Positions 8,696 to 17,759 of a DNA stretch of 64,000 nucleotides are shown in pieces; position 1 is the stretch's first letter, and each line of letters starts with the position of its first letter. Source of the stretch: Anaerovibrio lipolyticus (lineage in GTDB: Bacteria > Bacillota > Negativicutes > Selenomonadales > Selenomonadaceae). The stretch covers positions 28,952 to 92,951 of the forward strand of contig NZ_JADYTY010000005.1 of assembly GCF_021531495.1 (NCBI RefSeq), in the 5' to 3' direction. The translations under genes were made by a program, and so were the position numbers. The notes beneath the pieces were generated by a model. That model saw nothing but the letters and a program-made list of their open reading frames with translations, had not been told where the DNA came from and did no database searches.

Positions 8696-10042
8696 TTACT
8701 CATAATCCCGACCGATATAAATAACCGCTTCATTAGGCTCCCCGCCATCCATAATGGTGCAGGCAAAAGGCATACCATAAAACCAATCAGTATTACTGCT
8801 GTCTGTTACAATAATGGTATGTGCTCTATCGCTCTTGCGACCGGTGTCTACACCGGTTACATTAAAGCCCTTGGCCCGCAGCTTGTCTGCCATGCGGGCT
8901 GCCGCCCCATTAATACCGCTATCATTAATAATGAACACCGAAATTCCCTCTGGACCAGAGGCCTTGGCCACCTTTGCCTTGGTTTCAGTCTTAGACTCCT
9001 TATCCCCCTCCTCAGAAGCAGACTTAGAGGACTTGGTTTGAGCCGTATCGGATTTTTCCGCCATTACCGTAATTCCCTTTGGCAAGGAAGCCTCATATTC
9101 CTTTACCAGCACCTGGGCAGACTCCAGAGCGCTATCTGCCAGCTCTGTATTCATTTGGCTGGCCACTAGCTGTCTTAGCTTCATTATATCTGGCAGCCAA
9201 TAGCTGATATCCTCCAAATAAGCAGGACTGCCTGGCACCATTTCCGAGATCATACCATGCTCCCTGATGGAAGGCAGCAGCTGAGCCAGAGAAACCATCT
9301 CCGTCAACGGCATATCTGTTTCTACAGCCGATTGAATCTCCTCCATCAGCTTAGGCAATTTAGGCACTACTGATGGAGAAAGCATCTTTTCCATTACCGC
9401 CTGCATAAAATGCTGTTGGCGGGCTATACGGCCAATATCCCCCTCCCCATCTCTAAACCGTACATATTGAATAGCCTTTTTGCCATCCATATGCTGCATA
9501 CCAGGATACAAATCAATGACCAGTCCCCCATCATCATCCCAGGGATCCTCATAATACATCCGCTTTTCTACATTAATATCCACACCATCCAGAGCATCAA
9601 TAATCCGCTCAAAGGCCTGAATATCCACCAGCACATAATAATCCATCGGCACTCCCAGCAGCTTCTCCACAGTTTTTCGTGTCAGCTTGTGACCGCCATA
9701 GGCATAAGCATGATTAATCTTGTCGTAACCATTGCCTTCAATCTGTACTCTGGTATCTCTAGGCAGGGACAAAATCTGGGCTGTTCCTGCATCCTTATTT
9801 ACAGTAACTGCCATCAGGGTATCACTGCGGCCTGCATCATCATTACGGCGATCCACACCCATAACCATAATATGCAGATAATTATCTGACTTCTGAATCC
9901 CTGACTGAGTCTCTATATTTTCCGCGACTTCCTGACTACCAAACCAATTAGCAGCCACAACTCCTGTTACAATTACCACCAATATTACCGCCAGAATATA
10001 TACTCTGGTCAGATTACGACGACGCCTGCGCCTAACTCGCAT
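8696..10042 (-). CDS. LytR-CpsA-Psr (LCP) family cell-wall glycopolymer ligase with LytR_C domain
   Basis: A 448-residue type II membrane protein: an Arg-rich cytoplasmic start (RVRRRRRRN), one transmembrane helix (residues about 14-35) and an extracytoplasmic LCP domain. The LCP core shows MVMGVDRRNDDAGRSDTLM, SLPRDTRVQI and RIARQQHFMQAV, with the Arg and Asp residues that bind the lipid pyrophosphate. A LytR_C domain follows near residue 340 onward. LCP enzymes transfer undecaprenyl-linked polymers to peptidoglycan. The ATG at 10042 has GAGGAG nine bases upstream. A sigma-70 type promoter sits about 55 bases before the gene; ABC-F and recD2 may be co-transcribed. Confidence 0.92.
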   Translation of the reverse strand: MRVRRRRRRNLTRVYILAVILVVIVTGVVAANWFGSQEVAENIETQSGIQKSDNYLHIMVMGVDRRNDDAGRSDTLMAVTVNKDAGTAQILSLPRDTRVQIEGNGYDKINHAYAYGGHKLTRKTVEKLLGVPMDYYVLVDIQAFERIIDALDGVDINVEKRMYYEDPWDDDGGLVIDLYPGMQHMDGKKAIQYVRFRDGEGDIGRIARQQHFMQAVMEKMLSPSVVPKLPKLMEEIQSAVETDMPLTEMVSLAQLLPSIREHGMISEMVPGSPAYLEDISYWLPDIMKLRQLVASQMNTELADSALESAQVLVKEYEASLPKGITVMAEKSDTAQTKSSKSASEEGDKESKTETKAKVAKASGPEGISVFIINDSGINGAAARMADKLRAKGFNVTGVDTGRKSDRAHTIIVTDSSNTDWFYGMPFACTIMDGGEPNEAVIYIGRDYE

Positions 10043-10098
10043 CTTTTCAAACTCCTCTTTTCCACACAATCACAAACGAATCTTCTAAACCTTTCCCT

Positions 10099-10127
10099 AG
10101 TATATCAAAAGGCGGTAGCTGTCGCAA
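10099..10127 (-). promoter_or_regulatory. Sigma-70 promoter of the LCP gene
   Basis: Minus strand TTGCGA, 17-base spacer, TATACT, ending 56 bases before the LCP start codon. Confidence 0.6.
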
Positions 10128-10166
10128 GGAATATCCCCCTTTTTCCTAATTAACAAATAAATTCAA

Positions 10167-10195
10167 TTGCCTAGTATCTTTTCCTATGTTATAAT
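10167..10195 (+). promoter_or_regulatory. Sigma-70 promoter of the Rpn-family remnant
   Basis: TTGCCT, 17-base spacer, TATAAT on the plus strand, about 40 bases before the ATG at 10236. It may now drive the downstream HD-GYP gene by read-through. Confidence 0.55.
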
Positions 10196-10235
10196 TAAAT
10201 TAGAAACATGTTTTCTTATGCGAAAGTGGGATTAT

Positions 10236-10471
10236 ATGACAAACAGAAAAATTCGCGATACTGTTTTTTGCCATTTCATGAGTAATGAATCACATCCTTT
10301 GAGCAGCAAACATTGAAGCTAAGCGATGCCTTTGAAACTCAGTCAGACAAATTAGAACTTGCTGTCCATGTATATAATCTGGCGGATGGCATGGATGATG
10401 AATTGAAAAGAAAATGCCTGCCTATAGGAGAATACAGCATATTCTCCAACGCTTATAAGCATGTGATATGA
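10236..10471 (+). pseudogene. Remnant of an Rpn-family (PD-(D/E)XK) recombination-promoting nuclease
   Basis: Two short coding pieces in different frames. The first starts at 10236 with MTNRKIRDTVFCHFMSN and stops after 26 codons. The second, ending at TGA 10469-10471, reads LELAVHVYNLADGMDDELK and then CLPIGEYSIF. The first piece resembles the N-terminus of Rpn/YhgA-like nucleases (a Thr-Val/Leu-Phe-x-x-x-hydrophobic start). The second resembles their conserved Leu-Glu-Leu-x-Val...Tyr-Asn-Ile block and the following Tyr-Ser/Ala-Trp/Ile-Phe segment. The middle of the gene, several hundred bases including the active site, is deleted. Assignment is by pattern memory and is moderate. Confidence 0.5.
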
Positions 10472-10513
10472 TATAAATGCATGATTTGTAGTTTCTGAAA
10501 GAGATATTATACC

Positions 10514-11656
10514 ATGATTAGATTACCCATAAATAAATTAAAACCAGGAATGGTTACAGCCCAGAGTATCTACAACGAAAAAGGAGCCAGCTACCTCACT
10601 CGAGGTACCAAATTAAGCAGACAGTATATAAACAGCCTGCGGAAAATTGGTATTTCCAAGGTAACTATTACCTCTCTGGATCCAGATTTACCCCTGGCAC
10701 CACCAGAGGATATTATCAAGGAGGAAACCAGGGTAACGGCTATCCATCAGGTATTTGATACCTACTGCCGTCTACAGCAGAATGACCAACTGGATATACC
10801 CCCTTTGCTTTCAACCTCTGAATCCATTATTGAGGATTTGATTCAAAAGCCGGAAAATCTGGTGCAGATTACGGATATCCGACTTTATGACGATTATACC
10901 TTTGCCCATTCCGTTAATGTGGCAGCTCTTTCTGCCATGCTGGGCCTGCTATGCCATTATTCTAAAAAGGATTTAATGACTCTCACGGCAGGTGCCCTGC
11001 TTCACGATATTGGCAAGCTGGATGTATCCCTCAAGATTCTCAACAAGACCACGGCTTTATCTGATGATGAGTTTACCCTGATTCGCCATCATCCTGAGTG
11101 GGGCTATCTGCGGCTGATCAATACTAAGGACAGCAATCTGAATATGAAAGCCATTGCGGATATTGCCTACCAGCATCACGAGCACCTTGATGGGCATGGC
11201 TATCCAAATCATTTGGTAGAGGAGCAGATTTCTGAATTTGCCCGCATTGTGGCCATTACAGATGTGTATGATGCTCTCACCACCCAGAGGCCATACAAAA
11301 AGGCTTATTCACCTCATATTGCCTACAAGATTATGACCAAATGCTCCGGCAAGCAATTTGATCCATTGCTTCTGGACCTGTTCTTTAACCATGTTGCTCT
11401 GTTCCCAGTAGGCACGGTACTGAGAACTGCCCTTGGATTTGCTATTGTCAAATCCACCACCATTGGAATGACTCGGTACCCCAAGGTAATTCTTTTTACC
11501 GACAGCAATCGCCGCCTGCTGGATACCCCCGTTACTCTGGAGGTCAGCCAACAGGAACCTGGTTTTATTGAATCTATCTTGGATGGCTCTGAGCTAACCG
11601 CCCTGGGCTATCACTTGAAATACAATCCGTCCGTACTATTGCTGGAGAACCAATAA
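10514..11656 (+). CDS. HD-GYP domain protein (probable cyclic-di-GMP phosphodiesterase)
   Basis: A 380-residue soluble protein. The N-terminal 60 residues (LPINKLKPGMVTAQSIYNEK) are the short domain often found before HD-GYP. The catalytic domain carries FAHSVNVA, LLHDIGKLDV (HD), IRHHPEWGY and HHEHLDGHGYP (the GYP motif), then ITDVYDALTTQRPYK. All metal ligands expected of an active enzyme are visible. It hydrolyses cyclic di-GMP, usually favouring motility. It is one of few plus-strand genes here. Its 3' side runs straight into the left end of the 11.2-kb insertion, which removed the T-tract of its original terminator. Confidence 0.93.
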   Translation: MIRLPINKLKPGMVTAQSIYNEKGASYLTRGTKLSRQYINSLRKIGISKVTITSLDPDLPLAPPEDIIKEETRVTAIHQVFDTYCRLQQNDQLDIPPLLSTSESIIEDLIQKPENLVQITDIRLYDDYTFAHSVNVAALSAMLGLLCHYSKKDLMTLTAGALLHDIGKLDVSLKILNKTTALSDDEFTLIRHHPEWGYLRLINTKDSNLNMKAIADIAYQHHEHLDGHGYPNHLVEEQISEFARIVAITDVYDALTTQRPYKKAYSPHIAYKIMTKCSGKQFDPLLLDLFFNHVALFPVGTVLRTALGFAIVKSTTIGMTRYPKVILFTDSNRRLLDTPVTLEVSQQEPGFIESILDGSELTALGYHLKYNPSVLLLENQ

Positions 11657-11679
11657 AATAATCTGCACAAAAAAACAGC

Positions 11680-11696
11680 GAGGCAATCCCCGCTGT
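11680..11696. repeat. Left copy of 17-bp direct repeat flanking the 11.2-kb island
   Basis: GAGGCAATCCCCGCTGT occurs here and again at 22927-22943. The left copy is the 3' part of an ancestral terminator hairpin (ACAGCG...CGCTGT); the T-tract that belongs to that hairpin is now beside the right copy. This shows that everything between was inserted into a terminator. Confidence 0.85.
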
Positions 11697-11708
11697 CATT
11701 AAGTTAGG

Positions 11709-11735
11709 GGTCAGATTTATTCTGACCTCTTTCTT
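11709..11735 (+). terminator. Terminator at the left end of the island
   Basis: GGTCAGA-TTTAT-TCTGACC, a perfect 7-bp stem followed by TCTTTCTT. It would stop transcripts of the HD-GYP gene. Confidence 0.6.
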
Positions 11736-11772
11736 ATACCCATAAGCCATTAAGTTAAGACGTTAAAACAGT

Positions 11773-11830
11773 CTCCCATGTATGGATAAAACCAAGTCCA
11801 AGCATGGGAGGCTTCTTTTTGTTTTTTTGG
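11773..11830 (+). terminator. Second terminator inside the island's left end
   Basis: CTCCCATG pairs with CATGGGAG (8 bp, 22-base loop), followed by GCTTC and long T runs on the plus strand. Confidence 0.6.
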
Positions 11831-11965
11831 GGGCTATATTCTTCCACTCCAACCCCGATAATGAGGCATAACCACCGAAAATCCGGAGAATTTTGCCACA
11901 CCAAACAGGGCAGTCCCAATATCTCGGACTCCCCTAAAATACTTTCCTGTTAAGTTGCAGTGTGG

Positions 11966-13396
11966 CTACGCCACCCGATAACCAAAGGCAACGGCAGACT
12001 TTGTCTTAATATTCCGCTCGTCCTGCCGTCCTTGACGAATGGGCTGCTTGTATTTGAGTAGTTCCTCGTACAGCTTTGTTATCGGCTCGTTGCGATAAAG
12101 CCTAAAGAAGCTGCGGGTGGACAGACACGCCATCTTGAAATCAATGGCATATAGATATTTAGTATCTTTCTCGACGTCTTTTTTGATAGTAGAATTTTCT
12201 GCATTTTCCTCAGACTGTTTTGCTGTCTCCGCCTTAGCTGCTTCCCATTCCCAAGCCGCAATGACATTCCTCGCCACGGCATTGAACATGATAAGATGTG
12301 CGTAAATCTCCATCTGAACAGCTTCGTCCTTCTTGCTGTGGAAGTGCATACCACCGAGGGAATATTTCATATCTCGAAAGCTCGTTTCGATACCCCAACG
12401 CATGTGGTAAATCTCTTTCATTTGGGCAATAGAAAATTCAAACCTGCTGAGGTTCGTAATCAGAATCTCCCAGGCGTCGTCACCAGTGTCGGGGTCGTTT
12501 ATGAGGAACTTTACGACGCGGAACGTGATTGTACAGGCGTCCTCAAAATCCCATCGTTGAGTTCTTGTTTTTGGGGAGCGGGTTTCTTTAATGTGTCGCC
12601 TGGGTGCGTTGATTTTATAGACTGGTTCTCCATTAGCCCGCTTATTCAGATATTCTGTATGCGAAGTAGTCACAGGAATAGCAATCTCCATGTCACACTC
12701 CTCATCGGGAAGATAGTTGATTTCTTTGATGCCATTCGTTCTCGCCCGAAGTACATAATGGCAGTTTTCCGTGCGGTTCAGTGTCTCGATTAAGTTGAAA
12801 CTCTCATAGCCCCTGTCCATGATAATTATGAACGGGTTGTCTTTGGACAAACGGCTAATCATCTTCAGGGCAGCGTTTCTTTCGTCCCAGGAGTTTCTAG
12901 GCTGCAATACGCAATCCATATACTGACGAGACGCTATGTCGTACATAATGTTGGCATGAATCTGGCAGAACGGTTTGATAAACGCTCCGTTCCTTTTGTT
13001 CGTGTCCACGACAAAAGCCGACTGCGGATTCCACGGCGTAGTGAAGTCCGAGCCGTCAATAGCGTACAGGCGGTATTTCCCGTTGAACAGTTTCTTCGGG
13101 GCAGACTGGTTGTAATGAGACAGCAAATCCTCAAAGACAGGCAGGGACAGCTTATCTCTTGCCTGAACATAAGCAGAGGTAGTTATTCTCTCGGAAAGTT
13201 CAGGGAATGCTTCCTGCAATTCGGCGTTGAGGCTGTTACCCTGCATATTGAGCATAACCTTTACGAGCTTATCAAACGGCAGTTTGCTTTTGCGGGCGAA
13301 GTCCTACGGCTGTTTCCTGTAACAGTCGATGTTCTCCGTTATATGGGAAATGGAGGTATTGAGGGCATCCATTGCGTTCGACTTGCGTTCTGGCAT
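11966..13396 (-). pseudogene. IS4-family DDE transposase with an in-frame amber stop
   Basis: Read from the ATG at 13396 the gene would encode 476 residues, but codon 31 (13306-13304) is TAG. After it the frame stays open to 11966, giving at most 429 residues from the ATG at 13255. DDE features are visible: AIDGSDFTTP (first Asp), IIMDRGYESF (second Asp) and YHMRWGIETSFRDMK, the Y-2-R-3-E-6-K signature of IS4 elements. The sequence after the stop (DFARKSKLPFDKLV) is typical of the N-terminal domain of this family, so the stop lies inside the normal protein. Exact insertion sequence ends are not clear; a shared CCCCGAT near 11852 and, inverted, near 13485 may mark them. Probably inactive unless the amber codon is read through. 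Confidence 0.85.
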
Positions 13397-13601
13397 GACG
13401 GTCAATACCTCCTTCCTGATTTATCGTTTACATGAACCGTTCATAATATAACTATAGCACGTGGTCAATCTTTATGTTGAAATCGGGGCACTGGATACAA
13501 AAAACCTTAAAAAACGTTTGCTATGCTTAGAGCAATGAGGCTCAGAAGCTAGAATTCAGCCTCAGAGAATAAGTATTTAGAAGAAAAAGGATGATTTTTC
13601 A

Positions 13602-15846
13602 TGCGTAGAAGAAAGAAAACCGCAATCATGTTGGCGGTAATGGGATTAAATGCCATTTCGGTCACAATGGACAATAGCCCTACGGAGTGGGCTTTGGAAA
13701 GTATGAGTAAGGCTGAGGCTGCGTTTCAATACATTCCTATTAACGAAGTCTCGGGGACGGTCATGTGTACCAAGGTGTAGACAATTATGTAAAAGGAGTT
13801 GCTCCTGAAGACGGATTCCTGCTAATTGGCAGTGGAGACGTTGACGACATGCACGTAATTGTCGATGGAAAAGAAATAGCATACAATTATGCTGATTGGT
13901 CATCCACAACAGTACCTATAGCAGCAGGCTCTTCCTATGAAATATATGACTCGGACGGGGGATTTAATAATGGTAGTATATATTTTGTCAAGACACCACT
14001 TTCATCGTCTACTATCGAAGGAGCTACTAAAGAAATCCTTAAAAAAGAAGGGGTTTCCAAAAAATATATTGATGATGTAGCTAAAGGCAAAGCAAATGTC
14101 TCTCTCAACAACATCACCGACGCAGGTAAACAGGTTATCAAAAACACCGTTGCAGGGGACATTTCCGCTGCTGAAAATCGAGCTAAGACCGACGCCCAGA
14201 ACAAGGCAAATACGGCTCAAAGCAACGCCAACGCATACACCAATCAAAAACTGGCGGAAGCCGAAAATCGAGCAAAAGCTGACGCCACGAATAAGGCGAA
14301 TGCTGCCGAAGCTGCCGCAAAAGCGGACGCTACAAATAAGGCGAATACTGCCGAAAGTAACGCCAAATCATATACGGATATTGTAACCGACGCTGCGAAA
14401 ACGTACGCCAAAACATACACAGACGAGGTTGCCAAAGGCAAAGCCAATATCTCCATGAATAATATCAACTAGGCGGGCAAGCAGGTCATTCGAGACCTTG
14501 CCAAGAACGAAATCAAGAACTCGGGCATTGATACCACGGGTGGCACCATCATCATCAACAAACCCATGGAAACAAAAGATATTCATGTTGACGGCGGAAT
14601 CACCACAACAGGTGGTATCACCGCAGGCGGAAATATCCATGGCAAGGGCGATTTGGAAATCTACGGTAAAACACACCTGCACGGCGATACGGAAATCGAC
14701 AAAAACCTCACCGTACATGGCAATGAGCGGATAGATGGTTCTCTGGACGTTGGCGGGGATTCTCATATTCATGGAAACCAGACCGTAGACGGTGACAGCC
14801 ACATAAAAGGCAACGAAACTGTTGACAAGAACCTGACTGTACACGGGAATGAGACTGTTGATGGTACACTCCACGTCAAGGATAACGCCGAATTCGATAA
14901 GGATGTGACAGTTCATGGCTCCGAGACTATTGACAAAAATCTCCATGTGAAGGGCAACTCTGAAACTGACGGTAATGCCACGGTGCATGGCAGCCAGACC
15001 GTCGATAAAGACCTGAATGTCAAGGGCAACACGACGCTAGGAGATAATGCCACGGACAAGCTGACCGTGAATGCCACCTCCGAGTTCAAAGCCAATGCGA
15101 CCTTCGATAAGGACGTACATATCAAAGGAAACCTCGAAACAGACGGCAACTCCGTAACTCATGGAAACCAGACTATCGACGGCGATAGCCACACCAAGGG
15201 CGATGCCAAGGTAGACGGCGATATTTATGGACGCTCCTTCAATGTCGGCAATGAACGTTACATCGACAAAGACGGTATCAACGCCAATAACCATAAAATC
15301 TGCAACGTCGCAGACGGCGAAATCTCCCCGAACAGCCTCGATGCCGTGAACGGTCGTCAGCTCTGGCATACCCGAGAAGAACTCCAACACAATATCAATC
15401 AGGTCGGTGCTGGCTCCGCTGCCATGGCAAATCTGCACCCTCTTGAATTTGAGCACAATGACAAGATTTCTGTATCCGCTGCCGTAGGCAACTACAAAAG
15501 CGAAACAGCAATGGCGGTCGGTGCGTTCTATCGCCCCAACCCTAAGACCATGTTTTCTGTCTCTGGCTCCTTTGGAAGCAGCGAGAATACGATTGGTGCT
15601 GGTGTTTCCACGAAGTTCGGCAAAGTCTCTGAGATTGACCAGATGAACGAGGAACAGCTCAAGGACAAGATTGAAACGCTCAACGAGAGCAACGAATCCT
15701 TGAAAGGGGAAGTCTCGGAGCTTTCCAAGAAGAACACCCTTCTGGAGACCAGCCTTTCCGAAGTCAAGAATGCCTACAATGCCCTCATGGCGAAGGTAGA
15801 CGGGCTGATGGCTAAGATTGGTTTCTCTGATACCACCGAGAAGTAA
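13602..15846 (+). pseudogene. Trimeric autotransporter adhesin (YadA-like), broken by a frameshift and a stop
   Basis: Begins with a signal-type N-terminus (MRRRKKTAIMLAVMGLNAIS). A frameshift lies at the GGGG run 13753-13756: adding one G joins VSG to DGHVYQGVDNYVKG. A TAG at 14470-14472 interrupts NIN-AGKQVIRDL, whose sister repeat NITDAGKQVIKNT is intact upstream. The passenger has Ala/Asn/Lys coiled-coil stalk repeats, then about a dozen copies of a HGNETVDGxLHVKGN-type unit. The YadA anchor domain follows (GSAAMANLHPLEF, then four beta strands to GAGVSTKFG). Unusually, a coiled coil of about 75 residues follows the anchor. The anchor implies an outer membrane. With both lesions the gene cannot give full-length protein unless recoded. 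Confidence 0.88.
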
Positions 15847-15858
15847 ATATTTTCCCAT

Positions 15859-15902
15859 AAAAAAGCACTCGCTCTCTATAAAAGAGAATGAGTGCTTTTT
15901 TG
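15859..15902. terminator. Bidirectional terminator between adhesin and radical SAM genes
   Basis: AAAAAGCACTC...GAGTGCTTTTTT with an inner GCTCTCT/AGAGAAT stem. A and T tracts on both sides serve both convergent genes. Confidence 0.85.
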
Positions 15903-17759
15903 TTATTTATTTGATTCAAAGTCATCACGAGTGATGGTGTAGTAACGCAGAACCCGCAGAATATCCTCGTCTGATGTCAGGGACTCTATATTACTGAAGT
16001 CATTGGCACCTATGATTTCCTCTAATTGCTGTTTCTTTGCTGATGATATATTAGATACTCTTCTAAATTCTTCCCACCATTCAGGTTCCAAACCATTCTC
16101 CTTATAGTAGAAACGATAGATTATCATAGCCTCTGGCATATACATCCGTTCCCAAAAACCTTCATCATCCTTGCCGAATGCTTCATCAAAGAAGGATTTT
16201 CCTCTGCCTATCTTTCCTTTTGTGGAATTCAATATAGCTTGAACAGAGCGGATAAACTTTCTGTTCCAATGCTTTCCCAGATAAGTTCTGTCCCTGAAAT
16301 ACTTAGGGTCTTGAATGGGGTGGTACTTCATGGGGAATGAGTATATGCTAATCCCCAATTCATCACAAAGGTCTACATTCTTCTTCATCCTGTAATACAA
16401 CTCGATGGGTTTATCCTTAAAGTTATATAAAAGATAGTTCGACAAATGGGTAATTCCATGTTCAGCAGCCAGCCTCACCGATTTCTCATAGACGTCCCGC
16501 AGTTTCCAATGGTCGAAAGCTATACGAAGAGGGCGAACTGGTATCTCTGCCAGTTTCTTTATATTCTCCTCATTGATGAGCCGCGAGTCAATGCCTTGAT
16601 TGAAGTCTACATATCTTGCCTTGGGCTTGTTCTTGTATATCTTTTCGAATTTAGGGGCAAAGAAATCATCAACTGCCAATATGTTTTCAACCGTCATGGT
16701 GTGAATATCATCGAGGTCATTATCGCTCAAGACATCTATGATTTCTTTTTTGTCATCAATATCGGCGGTTTTCTTTAACAGCAAGTCATATTGCTTTCGC
16801 AGACTCTTGATATAAGCGGGGATATTATAGCCATCACGAATATTTTTTATCGCTACCGCATAATAATCAGGGGCAATATAATTATTTTCTTTGGTGAATC
16901 CCGATTCCTTTATCTCTTCGATGATATTATCGAAGTCGGCTGAAGCCAGCACATTGTTATCCAGCAACAACAAATTCCTTTTCTCGCCGAATCTTTCTCT
17001 GGTATCCTCGATTTTATCCTTGATGGAAATATGAGTCTGATATGTTGGCTCTAATTTAGGAACTACACAAAAAGCACATTTATTAACGCAACCTCTGGTC
17101 ATATAGCCATAATAGCCATCATGCTCTGGATACTTGTAGTCGATTTCCTCCAGTATGGAGTAGTCGAGCGGCAGCTTGTCGATGATAATATCGTTGTCAT
17201 CCAGCTCACCGCCTTTGTCCAGCAAACCAACGATAGGCTTTATCCCCGTTTCCTGTTCCATCTCATGTGGCATTACCGACGCAGATATGCCGCCTACAAA
17301 AACTTGGTCTGGGTCTTTACAGAATTGCTTATAATAATTTATGGCGTCTACGGTTTTAGCCCAATAGAAGGTAAAGAGCGTTGTAACGCATACTCTGTCC
17401 CATTGCGGGTTTTTCAAATACATCTTGTTATGATAATACCTGCGATATGATTCTAAGGTCTTCTTTACCAAAGGCGTGTATGATAAATCATATAAAGTTT
17501 CTAGTAATTCTCGACTCCCTTTCCTTAGGTATAAGGCTATGTCATCCCAATGAGCGTTCCAATTAACTGTCCTGTCATTGTTATAAAGCGTTGATATGGT
17601 CAGTTTCATTGTCTCGTTGACAGCAAAATCAACGTCATTCCCTTTATAAAAAGTAACCTCGTCACCCAATCTGCGGTGGTATGTTGCCAGCTTCATCAAG
17701 CTCATAGGGGGATATTTGTTTTTGTAGTTAGGTTCAATCAGTAATACTTTACGAGACAT
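15903..17759 (-). CDS. B12-binding-like radical SAM protein, last gene of the HerA-NurA operon
   Basis: A protein of 618 residues. The N-terminal 200 residues resemble the Rossmann-like domain of B12-dependent radical SAM enzymes (KVLLIEPNYKNKYPPMSLMK, later VFVGGISAS) but lack a clear DxHxxG cobalamin ligand. The radical SAM cluster motif is CVNKCAFC (Cys 224, 228, 231), followed by a TIM-barrel-like stretch with LLLLDNNVLAS. The C-terminal 130 residues are unfamiliar. The start overlaps the end of the GHKL gene by 11 bases, so the two are probably translationally coupled. The substrate is unknown; the family reads like those that modify proteins, RNA or nucleotides. I do not know a named member. 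Confidence 0.75.
   Translation of the reverse strand: MSRKVLLIEPNYKNKYPPMSLMKLATYHRRLGDEVTFYKGNDVDFAVNETMKLTISTLYNNDRTVNWNAHWDDIALYLRKGSRELLETLYDLSYTPLVKKTLESYRRYYHNKMYLKNPQWDRVCVTTLFTFYWAKTVDAINYYKQFCKDPDQVFVGGISASVMPHEMEQETGIKPIVGLLDKGGELDDNDIIIDKLPLDYSILEEIDYKYPEHDGYYGYMTRGCVNKCAFCVVPKLEPTYQTHISIKDKIEDTRERFGEKRNLLLLDNNVLASADFDNIIEEIKESGFTKENNYIAPDYYAVAIKNIRDGYNIPAYIKSLRKQYDLLLKKTADIDDKKEIIDVLSDNDLDDIHTMTVENILAVDDFFAPKFEKIYKNKPKARYVDFNQGIDSRLINEENIKKLAEIPVRPLRIAFDHWKLRDVYEKSVRLAAEHGITHLSNYLLYNFKDKPIELYYRMKKNVDLCDELGISIYSFPMKYHPIQDPKYFRDRTYLGKHWNRKFIRSVQAILNSTKGKIGRGKSFFDEAFGKDDEGFWERMYMPEAMIIYRFYYKENGLEPEWWEEFRRVSNISSAKKQQLEEIIGANDFSNIESLTSDEDILRVLRYYTITRDDFESNK

Noticed and set aside
7889..9169. 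Long plus-strand open frame of 426 codons
   Set aside because: It lies antisense to the ABC-F and LCP genes, has no domain motifs and an unlikely amino acid mix.
13255..13255. ATG at 13255 as the genuine transposase start
   Set aside because: Typical N-terminal family sequence continues upstream in frame to 13396 across one TAG, so the gene is better read as interrupted.
14566..15230. CRISPR-like regular repeats
   Set aside because: The periodicity is at protein level (HGNETVDG-type units) inside the adhesin frame, with variable DNA and no spacers.
14368..15858. Minus-strand open frames over the adhesin
   Set aside because: Val/Phe-rich antisense artefacts of the repeated passenger sequence.
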